A stretch of DNA of 64,000 nt. It comes from Caenorhabditis remanei (taxonomy: Eukaryota > Nematoda > Chromadorea > Rhabditida > Rhabditidae). Both the position numbers and the translations under genes were made by a program. Shown one piece after another: positions 22,132 to 32,452 of this stretch. The stretch spans positions 2,356,001 through 2,420,000 of the forward strand of contig NC_071329.1 of the NCBI RefSeq assembly GCF_010183535.1, in the 5' to 3' direction. A model generated the notes under the pieces. That model was not told the DNA's origin, did no database searches, and was given only the letters and a program-made list of their open reading frames with translations. How positions within the stretch are numbered: position 1 is the first letter of the stretch; the number at the start of each line of letters is the position of its first letter.

Positions 22132-22918
22132 GATCTTGGCGACCATTAGCGTGTGTAATTTTTTGTAAAACTAATTCCACTTTTTATTGCAGAGTTAGAA
22201 AAGTCATTCTTATATACAAAACGCATGTGGAGTCAGTCTGTCCGTCGCAATGTCACAAATTATCATCTAAAATGTTGTTATGGGAACTCGAGTGGCGTAG
22301 GCAACGAGTTTTTGCCCTCTCACTGCTCAGAGTCGATATGAGCTTTAAAGATTGGGAGAGACGCAGAGAAACGAGAGTGTCTGACTGTCTGACTGTCTGC
22401 GCGCTCTCTCTCTCTCTTTATCGCACTACTGAAAACTGTGTTTTATAGTAATTTGACGATGAGAATTTCATTTAGCTTTTATTGTGGTAGTTTATTAATA
22501 AAAACACACTTTTCAATCCGTAAAGATCGTATGGTGACAAATAATAACTAATTTTGGGACAAGGACTATAAGACCATTTACTGGAAATAGCCCAGCAATG
22601 GAAGTTGTCGGTCGAAAAAATTCATCGCCAATTTTCGCCTCGAGAGTTTTGGCCACCACCGCAATATTATTCACGGCATACATATCTTGCCTGCAACTTT
22701 TTTTCCCATTTATTTTTCATGTTCATATTCTCAACTTACAGCTAATTATAATCCACATGAAGATATATGTTTTAACACAACTTTTATGCCAGTTGACAAA
22801 CTTGTCGGCGTCGTTTTCTTATTTTGTGGAGCTCCTGAAATTATCGTTTCATTTTATTGTACTTTTGACAAGAGCGTCAAACTTATTTTACCGGACAGTC
22901 CGATATAAACCTTTCTTA
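22132..22918. other. Intergenic region with GAGACGCAGAGA repeat
   Basis: At 22340-22480 AGATTGGGAGAGACGCAGAG, GTGTCTGACTGTCTG, a CTCTCTCTCT run and TAGTAATTTGACGATG repeat the unit at 15905-16010. The stretch 22560-22910 is open on the plus strand for 108 codons, but no splice signal, homology or codon pattern supports a gene. Confidence 0.5.
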
Positions 22919-23060
22919 TGCTAAAAATCGCTCTAAACGCCACAATTCCCGTTCTCCTGGCTCAAAACGAGCTTTGGTGGAAGAGGTTTTCCTAGTCCTC
23001 CCGGACAAGACTATTGCTCAATTTACCGCTTTTTCCAACAAATTTTTATGGTTTTTACTA
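22919..23060. mobile_element. Partial TTAA-type foldback
   Basis: This begins GCTAAAAATCGCTCTAAAC, then CCCGTTCTCCTGGCTCAAAA and TAGTCCTCCCGGACAA, matching the left arm interior of the element at 32478. The terminal GGAGGACTGAAG is absent. Confidence 0.65.
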
Positions 23061-24914
23061 TTTTTTGCGATATAAAGTGCAAAAGTCTTTACCGATAGGA
23101 CTAAACGGCAACGCTGCGCTGAGTCGTTGGTTAGTGGTAGGGACGTGCTCTTTCAATTACAGGCGAGCCTGGGGTGCAATAGTGGTAATTACCGGCTTAG
23201 GCCGGGCCACCAGTTGCTGGGGAGCTTATTTTGTGAGGGGCCATTAAAGTGTTCGCTCAGAGAGCAGTCACAACTCGGGTATGGTCAAGCAAGGTACAGT
23301 TATTTCTCTACAGTACTGATTTTAGTACCGAATCATCCGCACATCCCACTGGTTTGCGTGGTTGCAGGGCGATGATCTGTAGAGAGCTGTTACCAAGCCA
23401 GCCTCAACATCTTCCATAAATTTCTCCATTCCCAGGGTTCCTCTTAGCCAGGGCTGTCGGATATAAAGATCTACTAGCGTCTGGCCGAGTTACCCGCCGG
23501 GTGCCTCGCGGCCTTCCCGTCCGTCATCGACTTCGCAGTCTCAAGAAGGGGGAGCCTGTCCCAACCCATCGTATCAATGATTTTCCTATCTTTGCTCATC
23601 TCCTCTTGTGCTTGATTTGCGCACTTTACGGATCAGATCCAGTGGAATAATCTTGATGGGGACTCATATTGTCGGGACAGTATGATGGCGACTTTGCCTT
23701 GTACTCTAGCGCATCCGGTGTGCGAAGTTTCATTCCTACTTCATGACAAACACCGGACTATACAGCACTGGAGTACACGTCCTTTGTGGCTTCTAGCCCA
23801 CGGTTTTCGTTTTGCTTTGCGTATTTCCGGGCATGAAAACAGAAATGTCTCCAAGAGAATCCCAGAAATTCACATCGCTACTTTGACCTTTTCCCCGCAG
23901 CTAGTACGTTGATTTTCGAATACGGAACATGTTCAGATCAAGTTTGGGTAAGGTTTAATTACGCTGAACAGTTCCACCTGGTATTGCCAGCCTTCAGCAA
24001 GCCGTCACTTCAACGAGGTTGGTTTGGACACGTTTCGGATCAAGCAAGTTCTTCTGACATACTAGGTTAAACGAAAATCGAAATTACTCATGAAACTTTT
24101 CTCTTTTTTCCATTTCATTTTCATTTCATTCCACCACGTGAAGATTTGTCTTTTTCACCCTCATTTCCTGGTATGAGGACGGAATTATCCCCAATACTAA
24201 CCAAGAAAAGTCAGATTATTCAAAACTCCTCTTTCCTACCACGCGGCAGTCATATCCGATAGCAAGATGTCTTATCTGTTGTCGCCGATAATCGGTAAGA
24301 CTGTTTCTGTACTTTTTCTCTTTTTTCAGTACTTTTTCTCGCCTATCGGAAGCTTTCGGCGCTTTTATTTCCCATTTCGTTCATAATCTGAGTCTAACAA
24401 AATTGTGTATGGAGCTGATTTGGACTCCAAGAGAAACACATATTTTGTTACTCCGATTAATCGATATTTTCGGGTTTTTTTCTCCTTTCTCCGTTTTTAG
24501 TGATCGAAGCTGAAGGCTTCGCGTGAAATTCACTGTTTTCTGGAGTTTTCAATCGAAATGTAGCAGGAATTCTTCGTATTTTCTATTCCTTTTACATTAC
24601 AAACACCTTGTGTATTGATTTTTCGTGTTTGGAATCTGAAGTGATTCCAATGATGTACTAAAAATCGTGAAAACAAACAAAATTCCGTAGCGAATTTTGC
24701 GATTGTTTTCATACACAACCAGGTGTTTTCCAGTGAAAACATTTGCATTATCGATCGCCGAATCGATAGCATCACACGTTTTTTCCTTTTCGTGCTTTTG
24801 TTTTCACTGGTTAGCCGATCAGTACAAGCTCAATCCGTCGATCAGTCTCATTTTCAGTCCGTTTCCAGTTTCCGTTATCCGCCAGATCTTTTGGCTTGTG
24901 GTCTCTTCCGCCGT
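23061..24914 (-). other. Probable 3' untranslated region of the NeSL element, end not defined
   Basis: This lies directly downstream of the NeSL stop codon. The part at 23100-23900 is clearly richer in G and C than the flanks and has short complementary blocks such as CCGGCTTAGGCCGG. A structured 3' UTR is expected for elements primed at the target. No SL1 sequence beyond the leader was found here, so the 3' junction is not located. No coding region was recognised on either strand. Confidence 0.4.
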
Positions 24915-27900
24915 CTAGTTCTTGGCGGGTTTCGGAGGCTTGCGCCTCTTCCCCCTCTTCCAAGAGTTGCCCGGTGGCTTATCAAGACCGAATTTCATCG
25001 GAATACTCTGGTAACGATCACCTTTAATGTGCCTCCAGTAAATATTTTTACTGTATTCGGCAGTTGCCGCGCACAGCTTGGGGATCCACTCATTGATCGT
25101 TTTTCGATCGATTCCCAGCTGCAATAGACTATTTGTTGTTGGTTTCCACCACGTTCCCAGTGATCCAACAACAATCGGCAAGACTGTGACTTTAATACCT
25201 CGTGCTTCGAGATATTTGTACGCTTTTGTGTACTTTTCGACTTTATAGTCCCATGCTCTCTGTATGCCTTCGAGGTACTCATACGGACATGTTACATCCG
25301 CCAGAATGATTTCTTTACCATCTGGACTTCTCAACATAATGTCCGGTCTTTTCACACTGGGTCCAGCAATCACTGAGTCGTCTACCAACTTCCAGTTTCT
25401 CTTCGAACCCTTCTTAATGAGTTCACTCACTTTGTTGTGTACTGCATTATGTCTTTCGGTTATCAATCCGGACTTATTATACGTGCAGACCTGCAGGATG
25501 TGCATTTGCGTCTCTTTTTCCTTCACACATCTCCTGCACTGCTTCGTACTTGTTGCATCCCATGTGTTAGCATTACACACTAGCATGTTCAATCGAGCTT
25601 TGTGGACTATTTTGTGAGCGGAGAAGCTCATTTGTCCTCCATTTCTCACGAAACTATTGCTCTGAGGGTGTTGAAGTACCACTTGAACGACTTGACTTTT
25701 CACTGGTTTCTGCGTGATAAACCTGTGTAAGATTCCCGTGTTCGCCTCTTTTTTCAGCAATAGTTGCAGTTTTTTCACATGACTTTCTGTGTAAACTGCT
25801 TCAGGTCCATCTTCGATGGCCTGTACCAAAATTGCTAGCTTTCCCTCATGCTCAACAATTTTGATTTTATGCAGCGGGGCATCTTTGATGCTCGATAATC
25901 CTCTGCACACTTCACGTATTCTGGTGAAAGTTGTGTAGCCGAAATTCTTTTTCTTCGACGGAGTCTCATTGCTGAGATAAGCAGCCATGTCACTCAAGGT
26001 GACATCCTGTCTACCCGTTTCTGCTACTACAACTTCTTTCAGATAGTCCGAATACAGTTTCTTTATGTATTCGTCATCCGACCAGAGTTTCTTCATTGTT
26101 GAAACGAGATACGTGATCAACGCGGTGATTTTTGGGCACGCAACACCCAATCCACCTTTTGAAATCGGCAATTGACAGTATTCGACAGGAGATCCCGAAT
26201 GGGGTATCTCATGTATTGATTTTACCGCTTTCATTGTTTCACCGGCAAAGTATTTCAACTCTGTCAGTTTTGGTATCGAATTCCCATACATGTACGTCAT
26301 TTTCGGTAGCATGAAGGATTTGATACAGTCTAGTTTCTGTGGTAGTGTGAGTTCCTCATCTCTCACTAACAACTCAAACTCTTTAACGACCGATTCGATC
26401 AAGTCCATTTCGGAAGTTCTCGTCTCGACACCCGTTTGAATGCCCAAGTATTTGTAGGTGTCCGAACCAGCCATGTTCCGGATCGGTACACCTTTCAGGT
26501 TTATAACTGCGGCCGCATTCACCTTTCCTTTCTCAAGAACCAAACTGGCACACTTTGCCGGTTTGAAGATCAGGTTCAGTGGGGTGCAATCTCTGTCCAA
26601 CTTTGTCAATTCACGCTGTAATTGATCTTGGGACTCAGAGAGTATTGCCATGTCATCAGCAAATGCAAGAACTTTTATTTTTGTGTTCAAACATTTGTGA
26701 CCTGCTGCTGTGTCAAGGTGTCTTCTTATGACATTCTCAAGACACATATTGAAAAGTGTGGGAGAGATTGGATCTCCTTGTTTTACCCCAGATTTTATCT
26801 GAATCTGTTCACTTTTCTCTGTTTTACTCTTCACTCTGATGGAAGCACCTTTGTACATGTCTTTCACCACATGTACTACGACTTCTGGAAATCCATTCCT
26901 TATCAGAGTGTGTTCGATGAGCTCATGTGGCACAGAACCGAACGCATTCGTCAAGTCCAACCATGCCACGGAAAGGTCTCTTTTCTTGCCTTTTGCTACA
27001 TCGATTGCTGTACGCAAGATTCCAATACTCTCATTGCAACCTTCCCTTTCTTGGAAACCACGCTGACATTTACTTAGTACACCGTTCACCGACCGAATTC
27101 GACGGTTCCAAAGACTTGAGTACAACTTGTAAATTGTTGGCATCAAACTGATCGGCCTCCAATTATCTGGCTTCAATTCATCTCCTCCTTTGTAGAGAAG
27201 AATTGTTTCGGCTTCTTTCCAGTGAGCCGGAATCCTTCTGTGCACTCTGCATTCATTATACAAGAGGGCAAGAAGCCTGGAATCTGGATCGAACCAGCTT
27301 AGATGATGATATTTCAAACCATCAACTCCAGGAGCAGTGTCTTTTGTCTTTTTCAGAGCATCTGCCAATTCTTTTTGAGTGAACTCTCCTTCAATCCACT
27401 CACCAACCTGCACATTTGGTAACTTGGAGCTTTTTGCTTCCAATACCTCTTTTGGCACGTTGGTTACTGAAGTAGTTTCTGTGAAAAACTTCTCCAGTAC
27501 CCCAATCGGAATCTCGCACTGCTTTGATTCTTTACCGATGAGTCTATTATACGTTTTGGCTCGGTTCTGCCAGTACGATTTCCCCAATGACTCTCTAGCG
27601 CCTTTAGACTTCTCGCCGCTCTTTTGAGAAGTATTTCGGGCACTCTTTGTCACTGTTGTTTGAGTAGACATTTCTCCTTCTTTCATTTCCAGAGGAGGAC
27701 ATCTTTTCTCAATTTTCTTCACTGCTCCTTCATCGCCCACCGATGCTTTGTGGATAGCAGCTGTTAGAGAATCGGCAAGCCATTCAAGTCTTTGAAAGCT
27801 TTTTCCATCTTGCAAGTATGAATTGAACTCTTTTTCAAACCATACTCGTACTTTTTGGATAAGCTCGTCAGCTTTGCCGGCGGGAACTTTCTGTATCTTT

Positions 27901-30900
27901 CCCATCTGTTTCTTGGGTTTTTCCCTTCTCTTTTGCTTCACCTGACACACTTTTTCCGGTGTTGCAAGTTTGATGTCCATCAGCTTTGGGATTTCTCTGA
28001 TTCCCTCTACATTATACACCACTGTTTCCACCAATTTTGAGAGAATATTACTGATTATACCGAAATCATTCTCATTCTCCCTATTTTGGGCTGGAATTGT
28101 TGTGTTTTCAGTCGAAATTTCGGACCGGAACACTTCAAGAAGACCCTCTGACTCCTTTACAACATTTTCGATGACATCGGCAGGTAGTTTATCGATTATT
28201 TCACCCTTTTCAATCGATAAATCTGACCGAGTCTCCTTCACGTCTACCGTCTCATTTTCACCTTTTTCAGACTCGCCGTAAAGAATACTATCGATTCTTT
28301 TACATTCTTCCACTTTCTCAGTCTTTTCTAGTGGAGTGATATTTTCAATCGATATTCCAGTTATATTCTTTTTAACGTCTTCTGACTCATCCCTTTCTTT
28401 TTCGGAATCGTCATAAAAGACGTCATCGATTATTTCACAATCGTCCACATCATTACTCATTTTTTGTGGAATAATCTGATGATATGGCGCAGAAAAGAGT
28501 TCATATCCCCTTCTTCTGAGCATTCTTTTCATATCACTTCGGAATGACTGTACATCTTTTATATCGTACCAGTACACACCTGATTCAATTGATCTTGCGA
28601 TCAAGCACACGTGAACACCACAATTCACCTTATCCTTCTGATACGGTGTAGGAATTTCAAAGTACTTACGCTCCCTTTTCAATTCCTTCAGAAACTTCGC
28701 GACGTTTCCGGCTGGTTCATATGCTAAACTGTTTGCGTACCAGACACTTTGTGAGTCGATAATCAAAAGTATCCAGTGACTTTCTTCACAAACAGGGAAA
28801 AGATAGGTTTTCGATGACCAGAGCTTGCTCTCGACCATTTGAATTCCTTCTATTTTCCAGATTTCCCATGTTAATGGGTCGAGAATTTTGTACTTTTCAC
28901 TTTTAGAACAAATTCTCTCGAGGTACCACATAATGACCTCGTCACTCAACCATGCTTCTCTTGAATCTTCATGGTCGAGGCACCAAGTGTTGAACTTTTT
29001 ACCAACGTAGCCATTGCTACCATCACTTTCAAACGTTAGGTTCAACACACCCGACTCATTCCAATCGTTTTCTCTTGAAACGATCGAGTCTTCGGGTATT
29101 ATCTCGGAAATTCTATTAGTTTCCTCTTTTCCCGATTTTCCACTCACTTTTTGTGGTTTCAGAACAGACAAAGAGCTTCTTCTGCGCTTTGTTTCCATTC
29201 TCGCAGAGATCTGCGCGTTCAGCTTCGCGGCCTTTACTCTTTCCGGCCCTTGCAAATTGCTCAGATCAACCACTGATCCGAGACTATTAGTACGAACCGG
29301 CGCTACAGACAGCCTCCTACTGGCGGGGCTGCTTGTTTCGCCGTTCTTTGAGAAAATAGAGAACACTTTTTTCCCCATTTGTTTCTCTTCTGTCTTTTTC
29401 ACACTCTTTTTGACAGACTCTTTCAACACACTCAGAGATTTCGTAACAGCTCTTGTTTGGGGCATCTTTTCCATTGCCTCCACTCTGAGAATTTTCTCTG
29501 GTGTCGTTTCTTCGACCGGCGGCGCAGTATAACCTTTTCTTACTGCTCTCTCCGGCCGCTGGAGCGACGGAGCCGCCTTTTTCAAAACATCGGAGACTTT
29601 CTGGTTAGTCGTAGGAGCTGACCTTATTCGCGGTCTATGCTGCGCCCCATGTTTTTCTAACATGTGCGACGACACCCATCTAGTAGCCTTTGTACTTTTT
29701 CCGGCTGCTTCTTCACCGCAGATGGAGCATTTATAAGTCCACTCGACTTTTTTCTGATGGACACTCGAAAGATGCCTGGTTAGATGCTGCAAGTCTGCGG
29801 CGCCCGCGCCCCCGGCGGACGTACCGAAACAGTTTTTGTAATAGCAGCGATAACGGGTGGCCGGTATGCTCACTTGACACACAACGACGTTCTCCCCACG
29901 TGTCTCTACCAAGACTATTCTATCGGCTTTTTCAATCTCCGATTTCGCAATCTTAGCGCCGCCTCTAATTACAATAGCAGGCGGTCGCTTCATCGAAAAT
30001 TGCATTTTTCTCTTTAAATTCCCCATATTTGGTTCATTTTTAGCAATTTTTGCCCCATTTTCTTTTTTGTGGCATTTTCGATCGATAATTTGGCATGGGA
30101 GGGACACAAATACCGAAAACACAGGCATTTTTCCTCTCCCCACAAGTTCGCTACTATTCGACACTTGTTCTTCAGCGAAACTTTCGAAAAGTTCCACCGA
30201 AAATACCAATTTTTTCTTTTTATCTTTTTCTATTTTCTCAAAAGCATAAAAAGATTCTGTTGACGTCGCCAAGCAGACTGAGAGGACAGAAGAAAGATTT
30301 AAACCTTCTTCTGCCACTTCTCTGTGCACCTGACTAATGTCAGAGCAGAATTCAGAGTCGCGCACCTTTTTTCCACCGGCGAATCCTTCCTCCAGCTCTT
30401 CGCGTCGAATCGTCACTCTATCGATCGATTCGTTGGCGACATCTCGCATCGACACCGCTTCCCTCTCAGCCGGCGCCAATTTCCACGAGCCTGAAACGAA
30501 ATTTGCGTTTTCAAACACAAAATCGATATTTTCCAGCTTTTTTGCTCTGTTTTCCCACAAAAACCACGTTTTTGCAGCATTTTCCAGAAATTCACGTGGT
30601 ATTTCTGGTTCAGAACGATTATTTTCACTCAAAACACACTGGTTTTCAGTGAAAATTAACAATTTTTGGTTTACACCATTTTTATCAATTCGATCGATAA
30701 TCTGAAGGGAAAAAGACGAAAATACAGGAAGTGCAAGTATTTTTTCTTTATCCACAAGCATAAACCAGTTATTAAAACTAGTAAACACTCGCATTACAGC
30801 GGATTCTCTCCAAAATTCCACCATAAACTTCATAATTCTATCGATTTTTACATTTTCAACGTAAAAAATTTGATAAAAATGGCGCAATTGGCTCGCCGAG

Positions 30901-32378
30901 CAGATAGAGAGGTCGGCAGACGAAGAGACGTCTACAGACTCTGCTCCATACACCAGGCTAGGCTTTTTGCAGATTTTCAGATCACTCACCACTTCTTTTT
31001 TGGCGATTCCCTTCAAATCCTTCGGCGGACGACGTGGCCTCCTCTCTAACCACCGCTCCTGTCCTGTTTCGTTCGTCTTCGCATCCATCGCGACCTCCGA
31101 ACGATTTTTCGACGATTCTGAAATAAAAATATTGTTAAAATCGAAGAAATTCTCTTTTTCGACGATAAAAAACACCTTTTTATTCGAAATTTCGTCGTCT
31201 GCCCCGAAAGTCAATAAATCACGCATTTCTGCTGTAATTTCTCGACTTTTCCCCTCATTTTTGAGGTTGAGCAGCGATTTTTTCATTAATTCTAGCTTTC
31301 TTTTAGCTAGAATCAACAATTTTCCAGCGAATTTCTCTGCTGGGCGCCAGAAATTCGGTTGGGAAACGAGAGAATTCGCAGAAAGTGCAAGCAAATTTCT
31401 CAACAATTCCTCCGGCAACAATCGAGTGATTTTTTCGAATGAAACCAGATTTATCATCGTTTTTCTTGAGAAGAAGACAATAAACAATCGATTTTCTGGA
31501 CAATTTTCGCGTATAACATCACGAAAATCATTTTTTGAAGGAATTTCTGAGAAAAATGAATTTTTCGCGAGAGCTTCCGCCTTCTCGAGAATTTTCCACT
31601 TTTCTACTCTTTTTCCAACAAAATAAAATATACCTGAGTCATCGCCGTATCCAATTCCTTCCATTCCATCCGATTCCACCATTCGATACGTACATATTGA
31701 GGTCCTGGAGGCGTCGGAGTCGTTGAAGTGGAGGAGAGTGTCCTTGTCGTTTGTGTGGAGAGAGTGAAGAGACGCAGACACAGCGGTCAGCGAGACAGAT
31801 TTTGCTGCATTTCTAGCAGCGATTTTTAGCGATTTTTCGCTAAAATACCTTTGTTTATGAACAAAAGGAAGTGCCAATGGGATGAGAACAGCAGAAAAAT
31901 GATTTTTTACAGAAATGATTTGGATTTCAGCTTGGAAAATCGATTTTTCACTGCCATTTTCAACACAGAAGGCTTCAAACTCGAAATTTCTCTCTTTTTC
32001 GACATTTGAATGCAGTTTTTGGTCACTCTTTCTGATTCTATGACTAGAAACAGAGGTGGGAATCACCAATATGAGTTCAGAATTCGAATCCGATACTTTT
32101 TCGGACAAGAAATCTGATTTTTGGCTTTCGCCGTCGCTCTTTTCGATTTTCCCGGGAAAATCGAAGGTGGGAATCACCTTTTTTGAAATAGATTCTGAAT
32201 CCGGTTCCTCTCTGAATTCAGAATCATATGGGTTTAGCGCGGTGGTTTTTTCGCAATGGGACTGACACGAAAACTCCATTTTTGGAGTAAAATGTGCCAA
32301 ATTAGTATAATACAGGGAATGGGGAGGCTGAAAGGTCTCTAACGACAGTTCAGATGTTGTTTTGAGCAAATGAAACAA
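24915..32378 (-). CDS. NeSL-type non-LTR retrotransposon polyprotein, single intact ORF (2,487 aa)
   Basis: One uninterrupted minus-strand frame encodes all parts of a NeSL-clade element. In order: about 830 residues without a known domain; C2H2-type zinc fingers at about 838-906 (CYYKNCF, HLTRHLSSVH, CSICGEE, HMLEKH); a Ulp1-like cysteine protease at about 1120-1275 (ESHWILLIID and KVNCGVHVC give His, Asp, Cys); reverse transcriptase at about 1640-1990 (VDGLKYHHLSW, RPISLMPTIYK, KQGDPISPTLFN, FADDMAIL); a CCHC motif near 2283 (CRRC, H, C); and an R2-type endonuclease near 2350 (RPDIML and ILADVTCPYE). NeSL elements are known from nematodes and insert in SL1 genes. Here the 5' flank is SL1 sequence. 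Intactness suggests recent or present activity. The start at 32378 is the first ATG; the true start may lie downstream. Confidence 0.95.
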   Translation of the reverse strand: MFHLLKTTSELSLETFQPPHSLYYTNLAHFTPKMEFSCQSHCEKTTALNPYDSEFREEPDSESISKKVIPTFDFPGKIEKSDGESQKSDFLSEKVSDSNSELILVIPTSVSSHRIRKSDQKLHSNVEKERNFEFEAFCVENGSEKSIFQAEIQIISVKNHFSAVLIPLALPFVHKQRYFSEKSLKIAARNAAKSVSLTAVSASLHSLHTNDKDTLLHFNDSDASRTSICTYRMVESDGMEGIGYGDDSGIFYFVGKRVEKWKILEKAEALAKNSFFSEIPSKNDFRDVIRENCPENRLFIVFFSRKTMINLVSFEKITRLLPEELLRNLLALSANSLVSQPNFWRPAEKFAGKLLILAKRKLELMKKSLLNLKNEGKSREITAEMRDLLTFGADDEISNKKVFFIVEKENFFDFNNIFISESSKNRSEVAMDAKTNETGQERWLERRPRRPPKDLKGIAKKEVVSDLKICKKPSLVYGAESVDVSSSADLSICSASQLRHFYQIFYVENVKIDRIMKFMVEFWRESAVMRVFTSFNNWFMLVDKEKILALPVFSSFSLQIIDRIDKNGVNQKLLIFTENQCVLSENNRSEPEIPREFLENAAKTWFLWENRAKKLENIDFVFENANFVSGSWKLAPAEREAVSMRDVANESIDRVTIRREELEEGFAGGKKVRDSEFCSDISQVHREVAEEGLNLSSVLSVCLATSTESFYAFEKIEKDKKKKLVFSVELFESFAEEQVSNSSELVGRGKMPVFSVFVSLPCQIIDRKCHKKENGAKIAKNEPNMGNLKRKMQFSMKRPPAIVIRGGAKIAKSEIEKADRIVLVETRGENVVVCQVSIPATRYRCYYKNCFGTSAGGAGAADLQHLTRHLSSVHQKKVEWTYKCSICGEEAAGKSTKATRWVSSHMLEKHGAQHRPRIRSAPTTNQKVSDVLKKAAPSLQRPERAVRKGYTAPPVEETTPEKILRVEAMEKMPQTRAVTKSLSVLKESVKKSVKKTEEKQMGKKVFSIFSKNGETSSPASRRLSVAPVRTNSLGSVVDLSNLQGPERVKAAKLNAQISARMETKRRRSSLSVLKPQKVSGKSGKEETNRISEIIPEDSIVSRENDWNESGVLNLTFESDGSNGYVGKKFNTWCLDHEDSREAWLSDEVIMWYLERICSKSEKYKILDPLTWEIWKIEGIQMVESKLWSSKTYLFPVCEESHWILLIIDSQSVWYANSLAYEPAGNVAKFLKELKRERKYFEIPTPYQKDKVNCGVHVCLIARSIESGVYWYDIKDVQSFRSDMKRMLRRRGYELFSAPYHQIIPQKMSNDVDDCEIIDDVFYDDSEKERDESEDVKKNITGISIENITPLEKTEKVEECKRIDSILYGESEKGENETVDVKETRSDLSIEKGEIIDKLPADVIENVVKESEGLLEVFRSEISTENTTIPAQNRENENDFGIISNILSKLVETVVYNVEGIREIPKLMDIKLATPEKVCQVKQKRREKPKKQMGKIQKVPAGKADELIQKVRVWFEKEFNSYLQDGKSFQRLEWLADSLTAAIHKASVGDEGAVKKIEKRCPPLEMKEGEMSTQTTVTKSARNTSQKSGEKSKGARESLGKSYWQNRAKTYNRLIGKESKQCEIPIGVLEKFFTETTSVTNVPKEVLEAKSSKLPNVQVGEWIEGEFTQKELADALKKTKDTAPGVDGLKYHHLSWFDPDSRLLALLYNECRVHRRIPAHWKEAETILLYKGGDELKPDNWRPISLMPTIYKLYSSLWNRRIRSVNGVLSKCQRGFQEREGCNESIGILRTAIDVAKGKKRDLSVAWLDLTNAFGSVPHELIEHTLIRNGFPEVVVHVVKDMYKGASIRVKSKTEKSEQIQIKSGVKQGDPISPTLFNMCLENVIRRHLDTAAGHKCLNTKIKVLAFADDMAILSESQDQLQRELTKLDRDCTPLNLIFKPAKCASLVLEKGKVNAAAVINLKGVPIRNMAGSDTYKYLGIQTGVETRTSEMDLIESVVKEFELLVRDEELTLPQKLDCIKSFMLPKMTYMYGNSIPKLTELKYFAGETMKAVKSIHEIPHSGSPVEYCQLPISKGGLGVACPKITALITYLVSTMKKLWSDDEYIKKLYSDYLKEVVVAETGRQDVTLSDMAAYLSNETPSKKKNFGYTTFTRIREVCRGLSSIKDAPLHKIKIVEHEGKLAILVQAIEDGPEAVYTESHVKKLQLLLKKEANTGILHRFITQKPVKSQVVQVVLQHPQSNSFVRNGGQMSFSAHKIVHKARLNMLVCNANTWDATSTKQCRRCVKEKETQMHILQVCTYNKSGLITERHNAVHNKVSELIKKGSKRNWKLVDDSVIAGPSVKRPDIMLRSPDGKEIILADVTCPYEYLEGIQRAWDYKVEKYTKAYKYLEARGIKVTVLPIVVGSLGTWWKPTTNSLLQLGIDRKTINEWIPKLCAATAEYSKNIYWRHIKGDRYQSIPMKFGLDKPPGNSWKRGKRRKPPKPAKN

Positions 32379-32452
32379 GTCTATTCGACTCTTTTAGCCA
32401 AAAATTAGTTAGTAAGGTAGAAAAAACCACCAAAAACTATAGCCCAAGAGAG
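32379..32452 (-). other. NeSL 5' untranslated region
   Basis: About 74 bases separate the junction with SL1 sequence (GTAAAC, 32453-32458) from the first ATG. It begins CTCTCTTGGGCTATAG. The boundary is placed where identity to the known SL1 RNA gene stops. Confidence 0.6.

Noticed and set aside
22598..22924. 108-codon hydrophobic frame
   Set aside because: Phe/Leu-rich translation of AT-rich DNA with no acceptor or homologue; overlaps the start of a foldback fragment.
23127..23200. tRNA-like stretch GTTGGTTAGTGGTAGGGAC
   Set aside because: It resembles an A box, but there is no B box GGTTCGANTCC and no acceptor stem pairing.
23944..23965. SL1-like words TTTGGGTAAGGTTTAATTAC
   Set aside because: The order and spacing do not match SL1 and no donor or RNA body follows; treated as coincidence.
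29014..31626. Long plus-strand frames opposite the NeSL ORF (for example 30967-31626)
   Set aside because: They lie antisense to a well-supported ORF and have no domain or splice support; codon bias of the sense strand explains them.
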